Shown: piece by piece, positions 1 through 9,388 of the stretch
Numbering within the stretch: the stretch's first letter is position 1
Layout: the number at the start of each line of letters is the position of its first letter
From: Scenedesmus sp. ARA3
Lineage: Eukaryota > Chlorophyta > Chlorophyceae > Sphaeropleales > Scenedesmaceae
DNA length: 25,615 nucleotides
Direction: 5' to 3'
Assembly (NCBI GenBank): GCA_004335835.1
Contig: RWJK01001864.1
Coordinates: 1 to 25,615 of the forward strand
Made by a program: the position numbers and the translations under genes
Notes under the pieces: model-generated
Told to the model about the DNA's origin: nothing
What the model saw: the letters and a program-made list of their open reading frames with translations, nothing else
Database searches by the model: none

Positions 1-560
1 GTCGCAGCAGTTGACGTCGCGTCCCTGGCGCAGCATCTGCAGTGCGGTCAAGAGAGCAATGTGTGAGCCCACCAGTTAGCATGATTCCTGTGGAGCCGTC
101 ATAGGCGGAGCAGCAGGCTCACTGCCAGCCCGTGTCCTTTGCTGGCAGCCAGCATCAGCCCGGTGCGGCCGTCATAGTCGCAGCAGTTTACATCACGGTC
201 TTGCCTCAGCATCTGCAGCGCAAAGAATATGCAGAGCCAGCAGCAGCAGGGCATAAGCTGCATGCATCGGCGGCGGTAAGCATAAGGCCTAATTGGCCTC
301 CATAATCGCAGCAGTTTACGTCACGCCCCTGGCGCAGCATCTGCAGTGAGGTCAAGAATGTGCACGTAACGTGCAGCAGTTAGGTGTCGTTGTATGCGCA
401 GCGGACTGCAGGTGGAGATAATTGGCTGATTTGCAGAGTCTCGATTGGCGAGAGAAATTGACACCGCTAGCCCGTGGCCCTTGCTGGCAGCCAGCATGAG
501 CTCAATGCGGTGGTCATAAGTGCAGCAGTTTCCGTCAAACCCCTGGCGCAGCATCAGCAG
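1..560 (-). repeat. Four tandem copies of an ankyrin-encoding exon
   Basis: Four related segments occur on the minus strand near 556-466, 345-255, 212-123 and 49-1 (cut by the edge). Three start with an AG acceptor followed by ATGCTG; the 556 copy has TG in place of AG. The 212-123 copy is a complete 30-codon exon in phase 0, encoding MLRQDRDVNCCDYDGRTGLM and LAASKGHGLA, bounded by GCAG and donor GTGAGC. The 345 copy loses similarity midway. The edge copy may be the main exon. They could be alternative exons, a mix of real exon and relics, or successive ankyrin repeats. Confidence 0.7.
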
Positions 561-3500
561 TGATAAGCACGGTACATGGTGGCAGTGGAAGTTTTCATGT
601 GTCTGCAGCGTTGTCGTCAACTGTTTCAACTAGATGCACATCGTGCAGGACGCACAGGGCGACCCTAATCGGCTAGCGTGCCGCAGCAGTAGTGGCAGCA
701 GCAGCACCACAGAGGACCAGCAGATGCAACTGCCCTTTCACATGCATCGTCTCAAGCTCACCGTGCGTATGAGGTCGATGTTGCCGGCCGAGCACGCATT
801 CAAAAACTCGTGTGTCTGCTGCTGCTCCAGCCGCGCCAACGTGCCTTGCACCAGCGCCCGCACCCTCAACAGATTCAAAAGCACCACCCGCTGCTGCTCA
901 TTGCGCAGCGGCAGCCTCCAGGGGTCTACTGGCGGCAGCGGCACTGCTGCTGCTGCTGTTGGGCCTCGACCTGCTGCTGCTGCTGCTACTGCTGCTGCTG
1001 GTGTGACGGCTGCCCACGCTTCTGGTGCCATGGTGCTGGCTGCATTGCTGTGCAGCAGGCCTTCACCTTCTGCTGGTGACGCGCCTCGCTGCTGCTGCTG
1101 CTGCTGTGCTGACAGGCTGTCTAGCTGAGAAGTGATGGTAGCAGCAGAGCAGCCTGGAAACTCCGCCTCAATCATCTGCAGCAGAAAGAACCATTGCTCT
1201 CAACACAGTGTTTTCAGCAGACCAAAGCACATCTCCCTAGCCGCATGAACCAAGGGAGTCACTGATTGACACAGCACCTGCGGATTTTGGACAGCAGGAG
1301 GCCTGCAGAGATAACAAACTCAAACCCACCCCTATTATGGGTCCTGCGCAAGCACAGCGCAGCACTGCATGCCTCTCACCTGCTCTGCACGTGCCAGCAA
1401 GTTGTCCAACACTGCCCGTGTGCTCGATGCAAAGTCGGCCGCCAGCGCTTGGTACAGCGCCCGGGTGATGACCAGCACACGGCACATCCCTGTGGTGCGC
1501 ACAGACTGCGGATGAAGGCAGCGACGGCACGTAACAGCGCAGCAGCAGGTGGGCAAGTGCAGAATGTCGGCCGCCATATGTTGCATTTTTTGCTTGGTGG
1601 CTGTTGACAGCACAGCAATCATGCAGGTGGCGGAGACAGCAGAATAATGTTCCAAAGCACATTGTGTGATGCTCAGGGCATCGTACCACTGCCCCACCTG
1701 CGGTCCAAGAGCCAAAGCACCCATACACATGGAGATGTCATTCCTACTGTTATGTTGTTATGTGACAACTCAGCAGCAAATCCTTGGAATTGCTGACAGC
1801 CGCACCACCCTCACCTCCATGCAAGGCGTCTCAGTGAAGAAGGCCATCTCGCCAGCAGCGTCAGATGTTCTGTTATTATTTAAACGATTCAAATTTAACC
1901 AGCATTTCCAAATTTTGACAGCCGCACCACCCTCACCTCCATACAAGGCGTCTCAGTGAAGAAGGCCATCTCGCCAGCAGGGTCACCAGCCCCCAGCAGG
2001 CGCGCCCTGGCACCAGGAACTTCACTCCGCCTGCCGCTACCCCCACTGTGAACTTCACGCTGCCTGCCGCCATCCCCACCGTGAACTTCCCACCAGCTGC
2101 CACCACTGCTGGTGTCACCCGCGCCGTCATCGACAGCTAGTGACAAGCCGTCTGGCAGGGCACAGCCGGCACTGCCGCTGCTGCTGATTGCAACTGCCTC
2201 GCCGGCAACGATCAGCATCAGCTCGTTGACTTGGTCGCCGGCTGTCACTATGTCAACCTGCGAGAGCCAGCAAGGTTGACAAACTCATTCCGTAAAAATT
2301 AGGATGGAAAGCCTGCTGCTACCCTTGGCTCGCGCTTATTTGCATATCTGCTGCCCACATACTGTTCACAAAAAGCATAAGAGCTGCGGCGTAGCTATTA
2401 CCTACAGCACTATCACGTCTTTCAAGACCTGTCATTTTCAGTCACATCAACTCAGCTCATCCCATCTCCACCTTAGGCATGTACAGTTGCACCTTGGCTG
2501 TGGCGTCCAAGAGCTGTCGTGTCTTTCTTGCTTTTTTACAACAGTACAATACACAGGCAGGCCTTATTATTGCCTCACCTTGGGCATGTACAGCTCCACC
2601 TTGGCTGTGGCCAGCAGCGCGTCAAGGAACTTCTGGCCGCAGCCGCCAAACAGCCAGCAGCAGCGCAGCGGGCGGCTGTACATGTGGAGCAGGATGCGCC
2701 TGCAGCAAGGGGTTTGCAGAAGGCAGAAGATTCAGGCAAGTGTGATGTTGTGCTTGACTCACTTAATCATCACTACGCAACGGTGCGGCTGCAGAGCACC
2801 CTGCACCTTGCTTATCCTAAAGCCCAACCCTAGTTCTTGAACCCTGATCATCAAAGTGAGCCCTTACCGGCGCAGCGTGGCTGGGTAGACCGCCACCACA
2901 GGTTCATAGCTGGTTTCTACGGGAGAGCAGGTTGCCCTACAGCTCAGCGCCCAACTACAACACGGGGTACTTAATAGCGGGTTCTCAACACACCTTCGCA
3001 GTGTGGCAGGGTACACGCCCAGCACTGCTTCATCGCTGGTCTCTGCGGAAGAGAAGTGCAGCTGCAGGTGTCCCTGCAGCTCCTGCTTCATTGCAGGAGG
3101 CAGCTCATGCGTGGCCGCGTACTCGTCCAGTAGGATGAGCCGCTCCCTGTACGCGCCTGCACAGGCAGAGGTACAAAAGCGACTCAATATTTATAGCGAC
3201 GAAAGGAAGGCCAGTGCAGTAAGCAGCTGCTGTACAGGTGCCTGGTTGCACATGACCATACCGTGTCAGGTGCTTTCAACCTCCTGTCTTCATGTCGCTT
3301 TTTGCCACCAGCAGCACGCTGGTGCCCATAAGGTAGGCGGCCGCGCTAGCTGATGCTCACAAACATCTGTTGCACGCATGTGGCATAATTCTTCAAAGTA
3401 GTAACAGCTTTCAAACGCAGCACTCACCTGTCTTCTTTTCGTTCTCTGCCACCAGCAGCACGCTTGTTCCCACAAAGTAGGCAGCAACGCCGATGCTCAC

Positions 3501-4702
3501 AAACATGAACACCACCACGTAAGCTGCCTCGGGCACACTGTAGGCATGCAGGTCACCATAGCCCTGCGGCAGGGCACCAGATAACATAACAGTATGTCAT
3601 AATACTGCATGCTCCACACCACAAATGGGTGTGGCAGCAACATCCAGGAGCCCTAGAGAGTGTTGAAGGGTCAAGATCAGTTGGGTTGCTTATATCATGC
3701 ACAGCACGTGGTGTAACCAGTGCATAGACAAAAGGCATACGAGCAGTCTCAAGTGCAGAAGCTAGGTATCTTGCAAGCCAGCTAGGCGTGCCCACCACTG
3801 TGGAGAAGGTGATGATGGACCAGTACATGGAGTAGATCCACCTGCAGACATGACCAGCAGCAGCAGCAAAACGTTAGCAGCAGCAACTTTCAGTAACACT
3901 TCAACGGCAGGCAGCACGATCACAGGCCCCCACTGCAGCAGGCATGCCTGAACACACTCAGCAAACCAACAGCAAACACACAGCAGACATTGTGCCTCAC
4001 TTGTCGAAGGAGGAGCCGCCCCCGACCCAGTCCATGTTGGCGCCCACCCAGGACTGCGCCGCAAAGCCGCTCTGCTTGGCGATGTAGAAAAAGCCGCACG
4101 CGCCCCAGTGCACAGTGAAGAAGCACAGCTGCAACCAAGACAGGAATCACACACCAGCAGCAGCAGCAGCAGCAGCAGTACCGTCAGGTGCGTCAGCAGC
4201 TGCTCTGCTTGGCGCTGTGGAAGGAGCCGCAGGCGCCCCAGTGGACAGTGAAGAAGCACAGCTGCAGTTGCAGCAGGAAAGGCACAGCAGCAGCAGCAGC
4301 AGCGTCAGGTGCGTCAGCAGCCGCTCTGCTTAGAGCTGTAGAAGGAGCCACAAGCGCCCCAGTGGACAGTGAAGACGCACAGCCAAAGGCGGCAGCAGCA
4401 GCAACAGCAGCAGTCAATGATGATGAAGAAGAGGAACCACGCAGGCAGCATGTGAACATGGGTACCAATCGGTGTCACTGCACACGGCATCTCAAATGTG
4501 CAACGACTGCAGCACGGCATGATCTGTAGATATATGATGACCTGATTACAAGTGCTGCTGCCGCTGCTGCTGCTGATGATGATGATGATGATCCCTCACC
4601 GCGAAGTTGAGGGACAGCGTGAGCAACAGCAGGCTGAACTAGAGCAACACTGCTACTGCCGTTGCCGTTGCTGCTGCTGCTGCCGTTGCTGCTGCTGCTG
4701 CC

Positions 4703-4734
<32 letters not shown>

Positions 4735-7310
4735 AGTCAACTCACCGCAAAGTTGCGTGACAGCGTGAGCACCAGCAGGCTGACCTAAAGCCACACTGCT
4801 GCTGCTGCTGCTGCTGCTGCTGCCGTTGCCGCTGGCGCTGCTGCTGCTGACGATCCCTCACCGCAAAGTTGCGGGATAGCGTGAGCACCAGCAGGCTGAT
4901 GGTCTGGCGGTACGCCATCAGCGTCACCCAGCTGTACAGCCGGTATGCACGGCCCAGACGCAGCAGCCGCAGCAGGCTCACATACCTGCATGCGCAGAAA
5001 CAACATGCAGCGTAGCACACAGCACGTTGGCATTTGTGTTAGGCACGGCCCAGCCGCAGCAGCTGCAGCAGGCTCACATACCTGCATGCGCATGAGTAAA
5101 CAGCACAAGAATACACAGCGCCAGAATACCGGGTGTCTGTGGTGGCGTATGCCGCATGAACACACCATGTAACCCCATCTATCCCTATCCTACACAGCGC
5201 ATAGCGCGCATCAGGTTGGAGGTGACCTGAAAGTCGGGTCAAGTGGTGATGTGCAGGGCCTTGCGTGCTTGCACACCAAAAAAGGCAGGCCTGTGCAGGC
5301 CAGTTGCTGGCAGCGTGCAGCTGACGGTAGCAGTGCGGCGCGTGTGTGCTTGCCGACATAAACTTTATCTAGTAGCTTGTGTGAGTGTGGCGCGGTGGCA
5401 AGGTGCACAGCTGTAGCGCTGCAGGTGCTGATTGTAACACGTGTCGTGAGTGGACTCAGGCCTCACCATGCTGTGATACTGTTGCTGCGCTGCAGGCCCA
5501 GTGCCCCAAGCACAATCCAATCGAACGGAATGGTGGTGACCTGCGCAAACGCATCATCAAAAACAAGCAACGCCTGAGTAAGCAGTAGGCTCTTGCCACA
5601 TGCATGCAGCCGTGTCTGCTGCAGGCGATTCAAGAAGCTGAACAAGGCTAAGCGAGATCCAGTGCGCTGATGCTGCCTACCGGCCACACCACTTGTAGCA
5701 GTACAGCTCCGTAAGGTGTCGATCCGCTGACTGCCCGAGCTTAAGATGCTGCATTACGTATGCAGGCGAAGTAAAGGGCGCTGAGCACAGCAAGGTTTAA
5801 CTGTAACGACTGCAATCCAGGCGTGTGCCTCACCAGATCAGCCCAGAGGCGCCCTTTCATGTACTGAGCTGCAGCAGCACACACGCGGCAGGGCAGCAGG
5901 CAGTGCGGGGCATAAGCGTTGCCAAAACTGCAAGGAACTAAGGCGCCATGGCTGCGGCGGCATAATCAGCGGCTGCGTTGAACATTTGCATCAGGCACTC
6001 TTGTCTGTTCCTTACGGCCAACTTGCCCATCACACCAGCCACACATGCAGAACAGCAGCATGACGCCAAACGCACTTCCTCGCACAGCACTTGCTGCCCT
6101 GTGCTGCTGTCAATCAGCCAGTATCACAGATGGTGGTGTTGCTGCACGCAGCCGTCCCACAACCCAGCCCTGAACCTGTGCGCGTCTGTGACCACGTCCC
6201 CATGTGTGTCATGGTACGCCACAAATACATTGACATCAAGTCCATTGCTGAACCAGGCAGTGTCAGATAGTGGCTGCCACCCTACCCTCACGTTGTAAAC
6301 CCTACCCTCAGGTTGTAAACCCTACCCTCAGATGGTTAACCCACCTGCGATGCTGGGCAGGTCTGTCACCAGATCACCATGCGTGTCGTAGTGTGCCACG
6401 AAGAAGTTGAGCCCCAGGTCGGCCGCAAACACCAGGAAGCTGGCCAGCGCAAACAGCGTGTCAGGGGAGCCCAGGGGGCTGCATGTGTGCGGGATCCAGT
6501 AAAGAGAAGCAAGGCAGCATACGCGGTGCAGGCGGGTGATGAGTTGGCAGTGTGGTGTGAAGGCAGCGCACAGAAACACTGTGGCAGCCTCTGCATAGCA
6601 GGGCCTCTGAGGTTAACAGAGTAGGACGCCACCTAAGCCTGCACGTAGTGTGAAAGTACCGGCCGGCATCAACACCCGCAAGCTGGCCAGCGGCAACAGC
6701 GTGTCAGGGGCGCCCAGAGGACTGCAACATGTCAGATAGGCGGGAACACAGCAGTGCCAGCAGATAATGATGTGGCTGTGACTGCAGCAGCATACGCCCC
6801 TGTTTGCTGCGGCATGTCTGTAGTGTGGTAGACCAATACCACTACCAGCAGCTGTGGTTGCTGCCTCTGGCAGCAGCTGCTGCACATCCTCAAACATTTG
6901 CTAGCATTGTGCGAGCTATAGCAAGTCCAGCTGCCGCTGTTGCTACTGCTCCAGATGCTGCTGCACATCCCTTCTATAACCAAAGCCCTGGGCACTTCGA
7001 ACATGCCAGGCTGTAGGGTGTTCCACCAACAGCTGCCACAGCTGCTGCAAATCCTTGCACAATCATTTGAGCCTCAACACACAATGTAAGCTGTTTCTCC
7101 ACAAACTCGAGAAAGCCCAGGCCTTTTGAGAAGACCAGCGCCACAAAACCGCTGCTGCTGCACGTCTTTGCACACAGCGTTGAGTTTGAGTCTGCTAGCA
7201 CTCACTAGAGCCCTGGGTACTCTGAGAAGGCCAGGTTGTAGGGCTCCACAAAGAGCGTGACCACCACAGTGACAATGATGAAGCTCCACCAGACCTGAGC
7301 CCTGCAGGGC

Positions 7311-7349
<39 letters not shown>

Positions 7350-7896
7350 CGCAGCCATTGCAGCTTTAGGGGCCACTGACAATTGCCATGCAGACTGCTG
7401 CTGCTGCTGCTGCTACTGATTGGTATACAATTGCGCAGCGGTTGTGTTGGCATGTTATCTGAACACAGCCACACATCAACGTTTTGATTGCGCACCGGAT
7501 GTCGCTGGGTGGGTGCACCACCCAGCACAGCAGCTCAGCATGCAGACTGCTGCACATTGCTGCTGCTGATCGTACTTGGATCAGGCAGCAGTGGTGATTT
7601 GCAATTCAGCGTGGTGGCAGTGTTTTGCGCACCGTATGTCGTGTGGGTGCACCACCCAGTGTGGCAGCTCAGCATGCAGAATCATGCAGACTGCTGGACA
7701 CTGCTGCTACTGATCGTACTTGGATCAGGCAGCAGTTGTGATTTGCGATTCAGCGTGGTGGCAGTGTTTTGCGCACCGTATGTCGTGTGGGTGCACCACC
7801 CAGTGTGGCAGCTCAGCGTCCTCCTCCAGCTCCTCCCTGCTCTTGTTGACCAGGTTGAGCTGCTGGAACTGCGGCAGCAGCAGCAGCAGCAGCAGC

Positions 7897-7933
<37 letters not shown>

Positions 7934-8605
7934 TTGCGCAATGCGACACAGCATGATGTACGAGGCGCTGAATCATCAGGACGTGATGGATGGGATGAAA
8001 TATTACTGCCAAGGCAAGCGCACCTGTGATGGGCTGTGGCATTTACTTTGGCGACACACGGTGCCAAGAAGATGCTGCCATTGCTTGCGAGAACACACCA
8101 GGCGGTACATTGTACTGTACTGTCTTTTACACAACCGCCCTGCGGCTGTCTTGCAGGGTTTGCTAACCTTGGTTGCTGCCCTGGCATGCATGACTCCCTT
8201 CTTTGCAGCTCTGTAGGTCTTGCTGCTGCGGTCTCCTTTGTCGGGTGTGGGCGCTCTGTTGACTCTGCCATGGCTGTTGGCTGACCTGCGACCAGCAGCA
8301 GCTGGCTGGCTCCCACCACTGCCAACAAGCGACTGCATTTCCAGCTCATCAAGGCTTTGGCTGCTGCTGCTTCCTCCATGACCCTGATAGAACCGCCAAA
8401 CTTGCTTCATCAAAACTTGGATTGTGGTGCTGCTGCTGTTGCTAAGCAGCAGGGCTGTAGTCCAGCTGCTGAGCTTGCGTAGCAGCGCTGCAGGTTTCCA
8501 GATTCGAAGCTGACGCCGTAGCTTAGCAGCACGAGTTCTAGGAGAGTCTGCTGAGTCGAGCGCAGGTGGTGCTTTGCCAACCCTGCGACGGGCAATCGCG
8601 TGCAT
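1..8605 (-). CDS. Shaker-type voltage-gated K+ channel with CNBD and ankyrin repeats (3' end outside window)
   Basis: A membrane K+ channel of the plant AKT/SKOR type, expected to conduct K+ in response to voltage. Exons rebuilt on the minus strand by GT-AG sites and phase: 8605-8168, 7868-7777, 7301-7206, 6478-6345, 5868-5834, 5540-5467, 4985-4862, 4128-4001, 3841-3796, 3563-3428, 3156-2994, 2699-2579, 2257-1937, 1505-1380, 1175-762, then an ankyrin exon (212-123 or one at the left edge). The first fifteen sum to 2448 nt, exactly 816 codons. Order: basic Ser-rich N-terminus, S1 near residues 178-208, S2-S3 to about 289, arginine-bearing S4, S5, filter TVGYGDLHA near 388-396, S6, C-linker, CNBD, a Q/A-rich linker, ankyrin. 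The family and order are clear. Weakest are exon 1 (low-complexity, donor GTTAGC) and the choice of ankyrin exon. Whether it rectifies inward or outward cannot be told. Confidence 0.88.
762..1175 (-). other. Low-complexity linker exon between CNBD and ankyrin repeats
   Basis: Exon 15 of the K+ channel begins MIEAEFPGCSAATITSQLDS directly after the CNBD end RAEQ. It continues through polyGln and Ala-rich segments, then LRNEQQRVVLLNLLRVRALV, and ends HEFLNACSAGNIDLIRT, the usual lead-in to the first ankyrin repeat. The donor is ACG|GTGAGC at 762. The tract 950-1005 (CTG on the plus strand) is therefore coding here, as Ala/Gln codons on the minus strand. Confidence 0.75.
1794..1858 (-). repeat. 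Copy of the CNBD exon donor end, in the downstream intron
   Basis: This 65-nt segment matches 1916-1980, the end of exon 13 with its GTGAGG donor and first intron bases, with one mismatch at offset 122. The reading GEMAFFTETPCME and the donor are intact. It is the youngest-looking of the junction copies. Confidence 0.9.
2017..2115 (-). repeat. 33-nt coding minisatellite in the CNBD exon, three units
   Basis: Three 33-nt units, each starting gaacttc on the plus strand, lie within exon 13. On the coding strand they give 11-residue repeats DTSSGGSWWEV, HGGDGGRQREV and HSGGSGRRSEV. Together they form part of the insertion in the CNBD. Confidence 0.88.
2470..2517 (-). repeat. Copy of the exon 12 donor end
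   Basis: It matches the end of exon 12 (KVELYMPK and the donor, about 2579-2625) with several substitutions. The GT at the donor position is kept (CCTAAG|GTGGAG). It lies about 110 nt downstream of the real exon end on the minus strand. Confidence 0.8.
2868..2945 (-). repeat. Copy of the C-linker exon 11 end with a functional-looking donor
   Basis: It resembles the exon 11 end: ETSYEPVVAVYPATLRR against ETSDEAVLGVYPATLRR. The donor here is CG|GTAAGG, closer to consensus than AG|GTGTGT at 2994. The frame stays open from exon 11 through this copy, and both donors leave the same phase. Confidence 0.8.
3282..3368 (-). repeat. Copy of the S6 exon 10 donor end
   Basis: It matches 3427-3509, the end of exon 10 encoding MFVSIGVAAYFVGTSVLLVA, with substitutions and a short indel. 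The donor is destroyed (GACAG followed by GA instead of GT). It lies about 145 nt downstream of the exon in the intron. Confidence 0.82.
3428..4128 (-). other. Pore-module exons (S5, P-loop, S6) of the K+ channel
   Basis: Exon 8 (4128-4001) encodes S5 and the turret, with LCFFTVHWGACGFFYIAKQ and then AQSWVGANMDW. The 46-nt exon 9 (3841-3796) encodes the pore helix, WIYSMYWSIITFSTV. Exon 10 (3563-3428) begins with the K+ selectivity filter GYGDLHA and continues into S6, VVVFMFVSIGVAAYFVGTS. The filter is split by an intron between TV and GYGD. GYGDLHA is the form typical of plant Shaker channels and implies K+ selectivity. Confidence 0.9.
4190..4384 (-). repeat. Two copies of the S5 exon 8 acceptor end
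   Basis: Segments near 4190-4264 and 4316-4384 match the first ~65 nt of exon 8 (4128 downward), reading LCFFTVHWGACGSF with an upstream CAG acceptor for the first and VFTVHWGACGSFY for the second. Both lie upstream of the real exon on the minus strand, within the intron before it. Similarity fades before the turret. Confidence 0.85.
4594..4786 (-). repeat. Two copies of the S4 exon 7 donor end
   Basis: Segments 4741-4786 and 4594-4640 match the end of exon 7 (SLLVLTLSRNFA and its GTGAGG donor, 4856-4902). They lie downstream on the minus strand and are separated by CAG/CTG-type repeats. In both the exon-like sequence runs into a GTGAG donor. Confidence 0.85.
4655..4850 (-). repeat. CAG-type tracts near the exon 7 donor
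   Basis: CTG with CCGTTG interruptions on the plus strand (4655-4735 and 4796-4850) reads as CAG on the sense strand of the K+ channel. It lies at the donor end of the intron between S4 and S5. The acceptor end of the same intron holds CTG on the sense strand. Confidence 0.85.
6187..6250 (-). repeat. Copy of the S2-S3 exon 4 3' part
   Basis: It is a diverged copy of the exon 4 region encoding NFFVAHYDTHGDLVTD, reading roughly NVFVAYHDTHGDVVTD. It sits about 160 nt downstream of the exon in the following intron, the same geometry as the other donor-side copies. Confidence 0.75.
6281..6340. repeat. 20-nt tandem repeat, three units
   Basis: Exactly three 20-nt units starting cctaccctca lie next to the exon 4 donor (6344). 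The first two end gttgtaaac and the third ggttaac. The unit contains a CCCTA motif but is not a telomere repeat. Confidence 0.85.
6660..6730 (-). repeat. Copy of the exon 4 acceptor end
   Basis: It matches the start of exon 4 (PLGSPDTLFALASFLV), reading PLGAPDTLLPLASLRV, preceded by a CAG acceptor as in the real exon at 6478. It lies upstream on the minus strand. Similarity decays into the intron. Confidence 0.82.
6981..7143 (-). repeat. Two decayed copies of the S1 exon 3 donor end
   Basis: Segments near 7107-7143 and 6981-7028 resemble the exon 3 end (EPYNLAFSEYPGL). The second reads TPYSLACSKCPGL. Both have many substitutions, and neither keeps the TA|GTGAGT donor. They are downstream of exon 3 in the intron. 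Confidence 0.7.
7311..7931 (-). repeat. CTG tracts before K+ channel acceptors
   Basis: CAG on the plus strand (CTG on the sense strand) fills 7311-7350, ending about 9 nt before the S1 exon acceptor at 7302. It also fills about 7871-7931, running directly into the exon 2 acceptor CCGCAG at 7869. A shorter CTG run (4147-4176) precedes the S5 exon acceptor. Confidence 0.85.
7489..7817 (-). repeat. Three tandem copies of the exon 2 donor junction
   Basis: The exon 2 end (AELPHWVVHPHDIR and the GTGCGC donor, 7771-7817) recurs at 7627-7673 and, more diverged, at 7489-7535. The nearer two share about 145 nt including intron sequence on both sides, so this is a tandem array with period near 145. 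Only the 7771 copy continues into the rest of exon 2 (FQQLNLVNKSREELEED). Confidence 0.88.
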
Positions 8606-9388
8606 GCCCTGCCAGATACGAACACGGACTCATCTACAGCGATCCCATCAAGTTATAATCCAAACGATCCTGCTGTGGGAGTGAGTGCAATCAGTGGGGG
8701 TTGTGGAAGTTGTACAGGATCAGACTGTAGGAGAGCAGGACAGGGTGTCACTACATTTCTGTGGGGACCCGAACAACGCCAAGCTATGGAGCGGAAAGAC
8801 ACACGTCACTGCTAAAATACCAATCATCACACACCACGTGACCACATGCTCATACTGCGGCAGCAGTGCTGAGCACTCAGTATGCAAGACCCGGACCCAA
8901 GAGGTTTAGGTTTGTGCACAATAAGGGAGCATCAGCATCACCCATTACGATAGGGTGGCAACAAATGCTGACCAGCGTTTTCCCCTCTGTTCAGGATGCA
9001 AAATCTCTGGGTGCAGCAGGCCTGCCTACCGGTGCTGCACCAGTGTCCCACGAGCTCACTGCACATGTCTCGTGCCACCAGACAGAGAAAATGATGCCCA
9101 GGCGGCTGCCAGGCACTTCCATGAGTGACAACAAGGCAGCCACTATGTTGTCATCACAAAGATGAATGCCGTCTATCTGCACGCTAGCAGACAATGATGA
9201 CATGAAAGTATCGTTGACCCATCAGCATATGCTACAAGGGCACTTCTTCGGGCATGGTACATGACACGAAGCACTGCCAGAAACTGCAGCCGCTCCTTGA
9301 AAAACACACTGTTGCTGTCTGAGACCCATCCAGCCGCCACCACCACCAGACAATCAACCTTATGAAATGCAGCTATGACATATTGAGG
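8606..9388. other. Gap between the K+ channel and the Gln-rich gene
   Basis: About 780 nt without a convincing exon. It should hold the 3' UTR of the upstream minus-strand gene and the K+ channel promoter. A TATAA-like motif on the minus strand near 8651-8660 lies about 50 nt before the channel ATG. No TGTAA was seen on the minus strand here. Confidence 0.4.

Larger units (their letters stand above)
1380..3156 (-). other. C-linker and cyclic-nucleotide-binding domain exons of the K+ channel
   Basis: Exon 11 (3156-2994) gives the C-linker start, YRERLILLDEYAATHELP and PATLRR. Exon 12 (2699-2579) gives ILLHMYSRPLRCCWLFGGCG and KFLDALLATAKVELYMPK. Exon 13 (2257-1937) starts the CNBD with VDIVTAGDQVNELMLIVAGE and ends GEMAFFTETPCME. 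Exon 14 (1505-1380) closes it with SVRTTGMCRVLVITRALYQAL. Between the early strands and the GEMAFFTE cassette is an insertion of roughly 60 residues absent from typical plant domains, including three 11-residue repeats. Plant homologues often bind cyclic nucleotides weakly, so ligand binding should not be assumed. Confidence 0.85.
4862..7301 (-). other. Voltage-sensor exons (S1-S4) of the K+ channel
   Basis: Exon 3 (7301-7206) encodes S1, with WWSFIIVTVVVTLF followed by VEPYNLAFSEYPGL. Exon 4 (6478-6345) encodes S2, with LFALASFLVFAADLGLNFFV and then HYDTHGDLVTD. The 35-nt exon 5 (5868-5834) and exon 6 (5540-5467) join in frame to give S3, YMKGRLWADL-VTTIPFDWIVL. Exon 7 (4985-4862) gives S4, SLLRLLRLGRAYRLYSW, with regularly spaced arginines, and the S4-S5 linker. 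Exon 5 was found only because the phases demanded it: exon 4 ends in phase 1 and exon 6 begins in phase 0. Confidence 0.87.

Noticed and set aside
634..1128. Plus-strand open frames with Ala/Leu/Cys runs
   Set aside because: Mirror of the polyGln/Ala linker exon of the K+ channel on the minus strand.
5190..5241. Extra K+ channel exon with a TTTCAG acceptor followed by GTCACC
   Set aside because: The flanking exons 6 and 7 already join in phase as W-YVSLLRLL, and this frame soon stops.
6281..6340. Interstitial telomere repeat
   Set aside because: The unit is 20 nt and contains only one CCCTA word; it is not the TTTAGGG-type array.
7813..8379. Minus-strand frame with a long polyalanine run
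   Set aside because: It reads the CTG tract as coding. Phase and the HPHDIR junction support another frame with an acceptor at the end of the tract.
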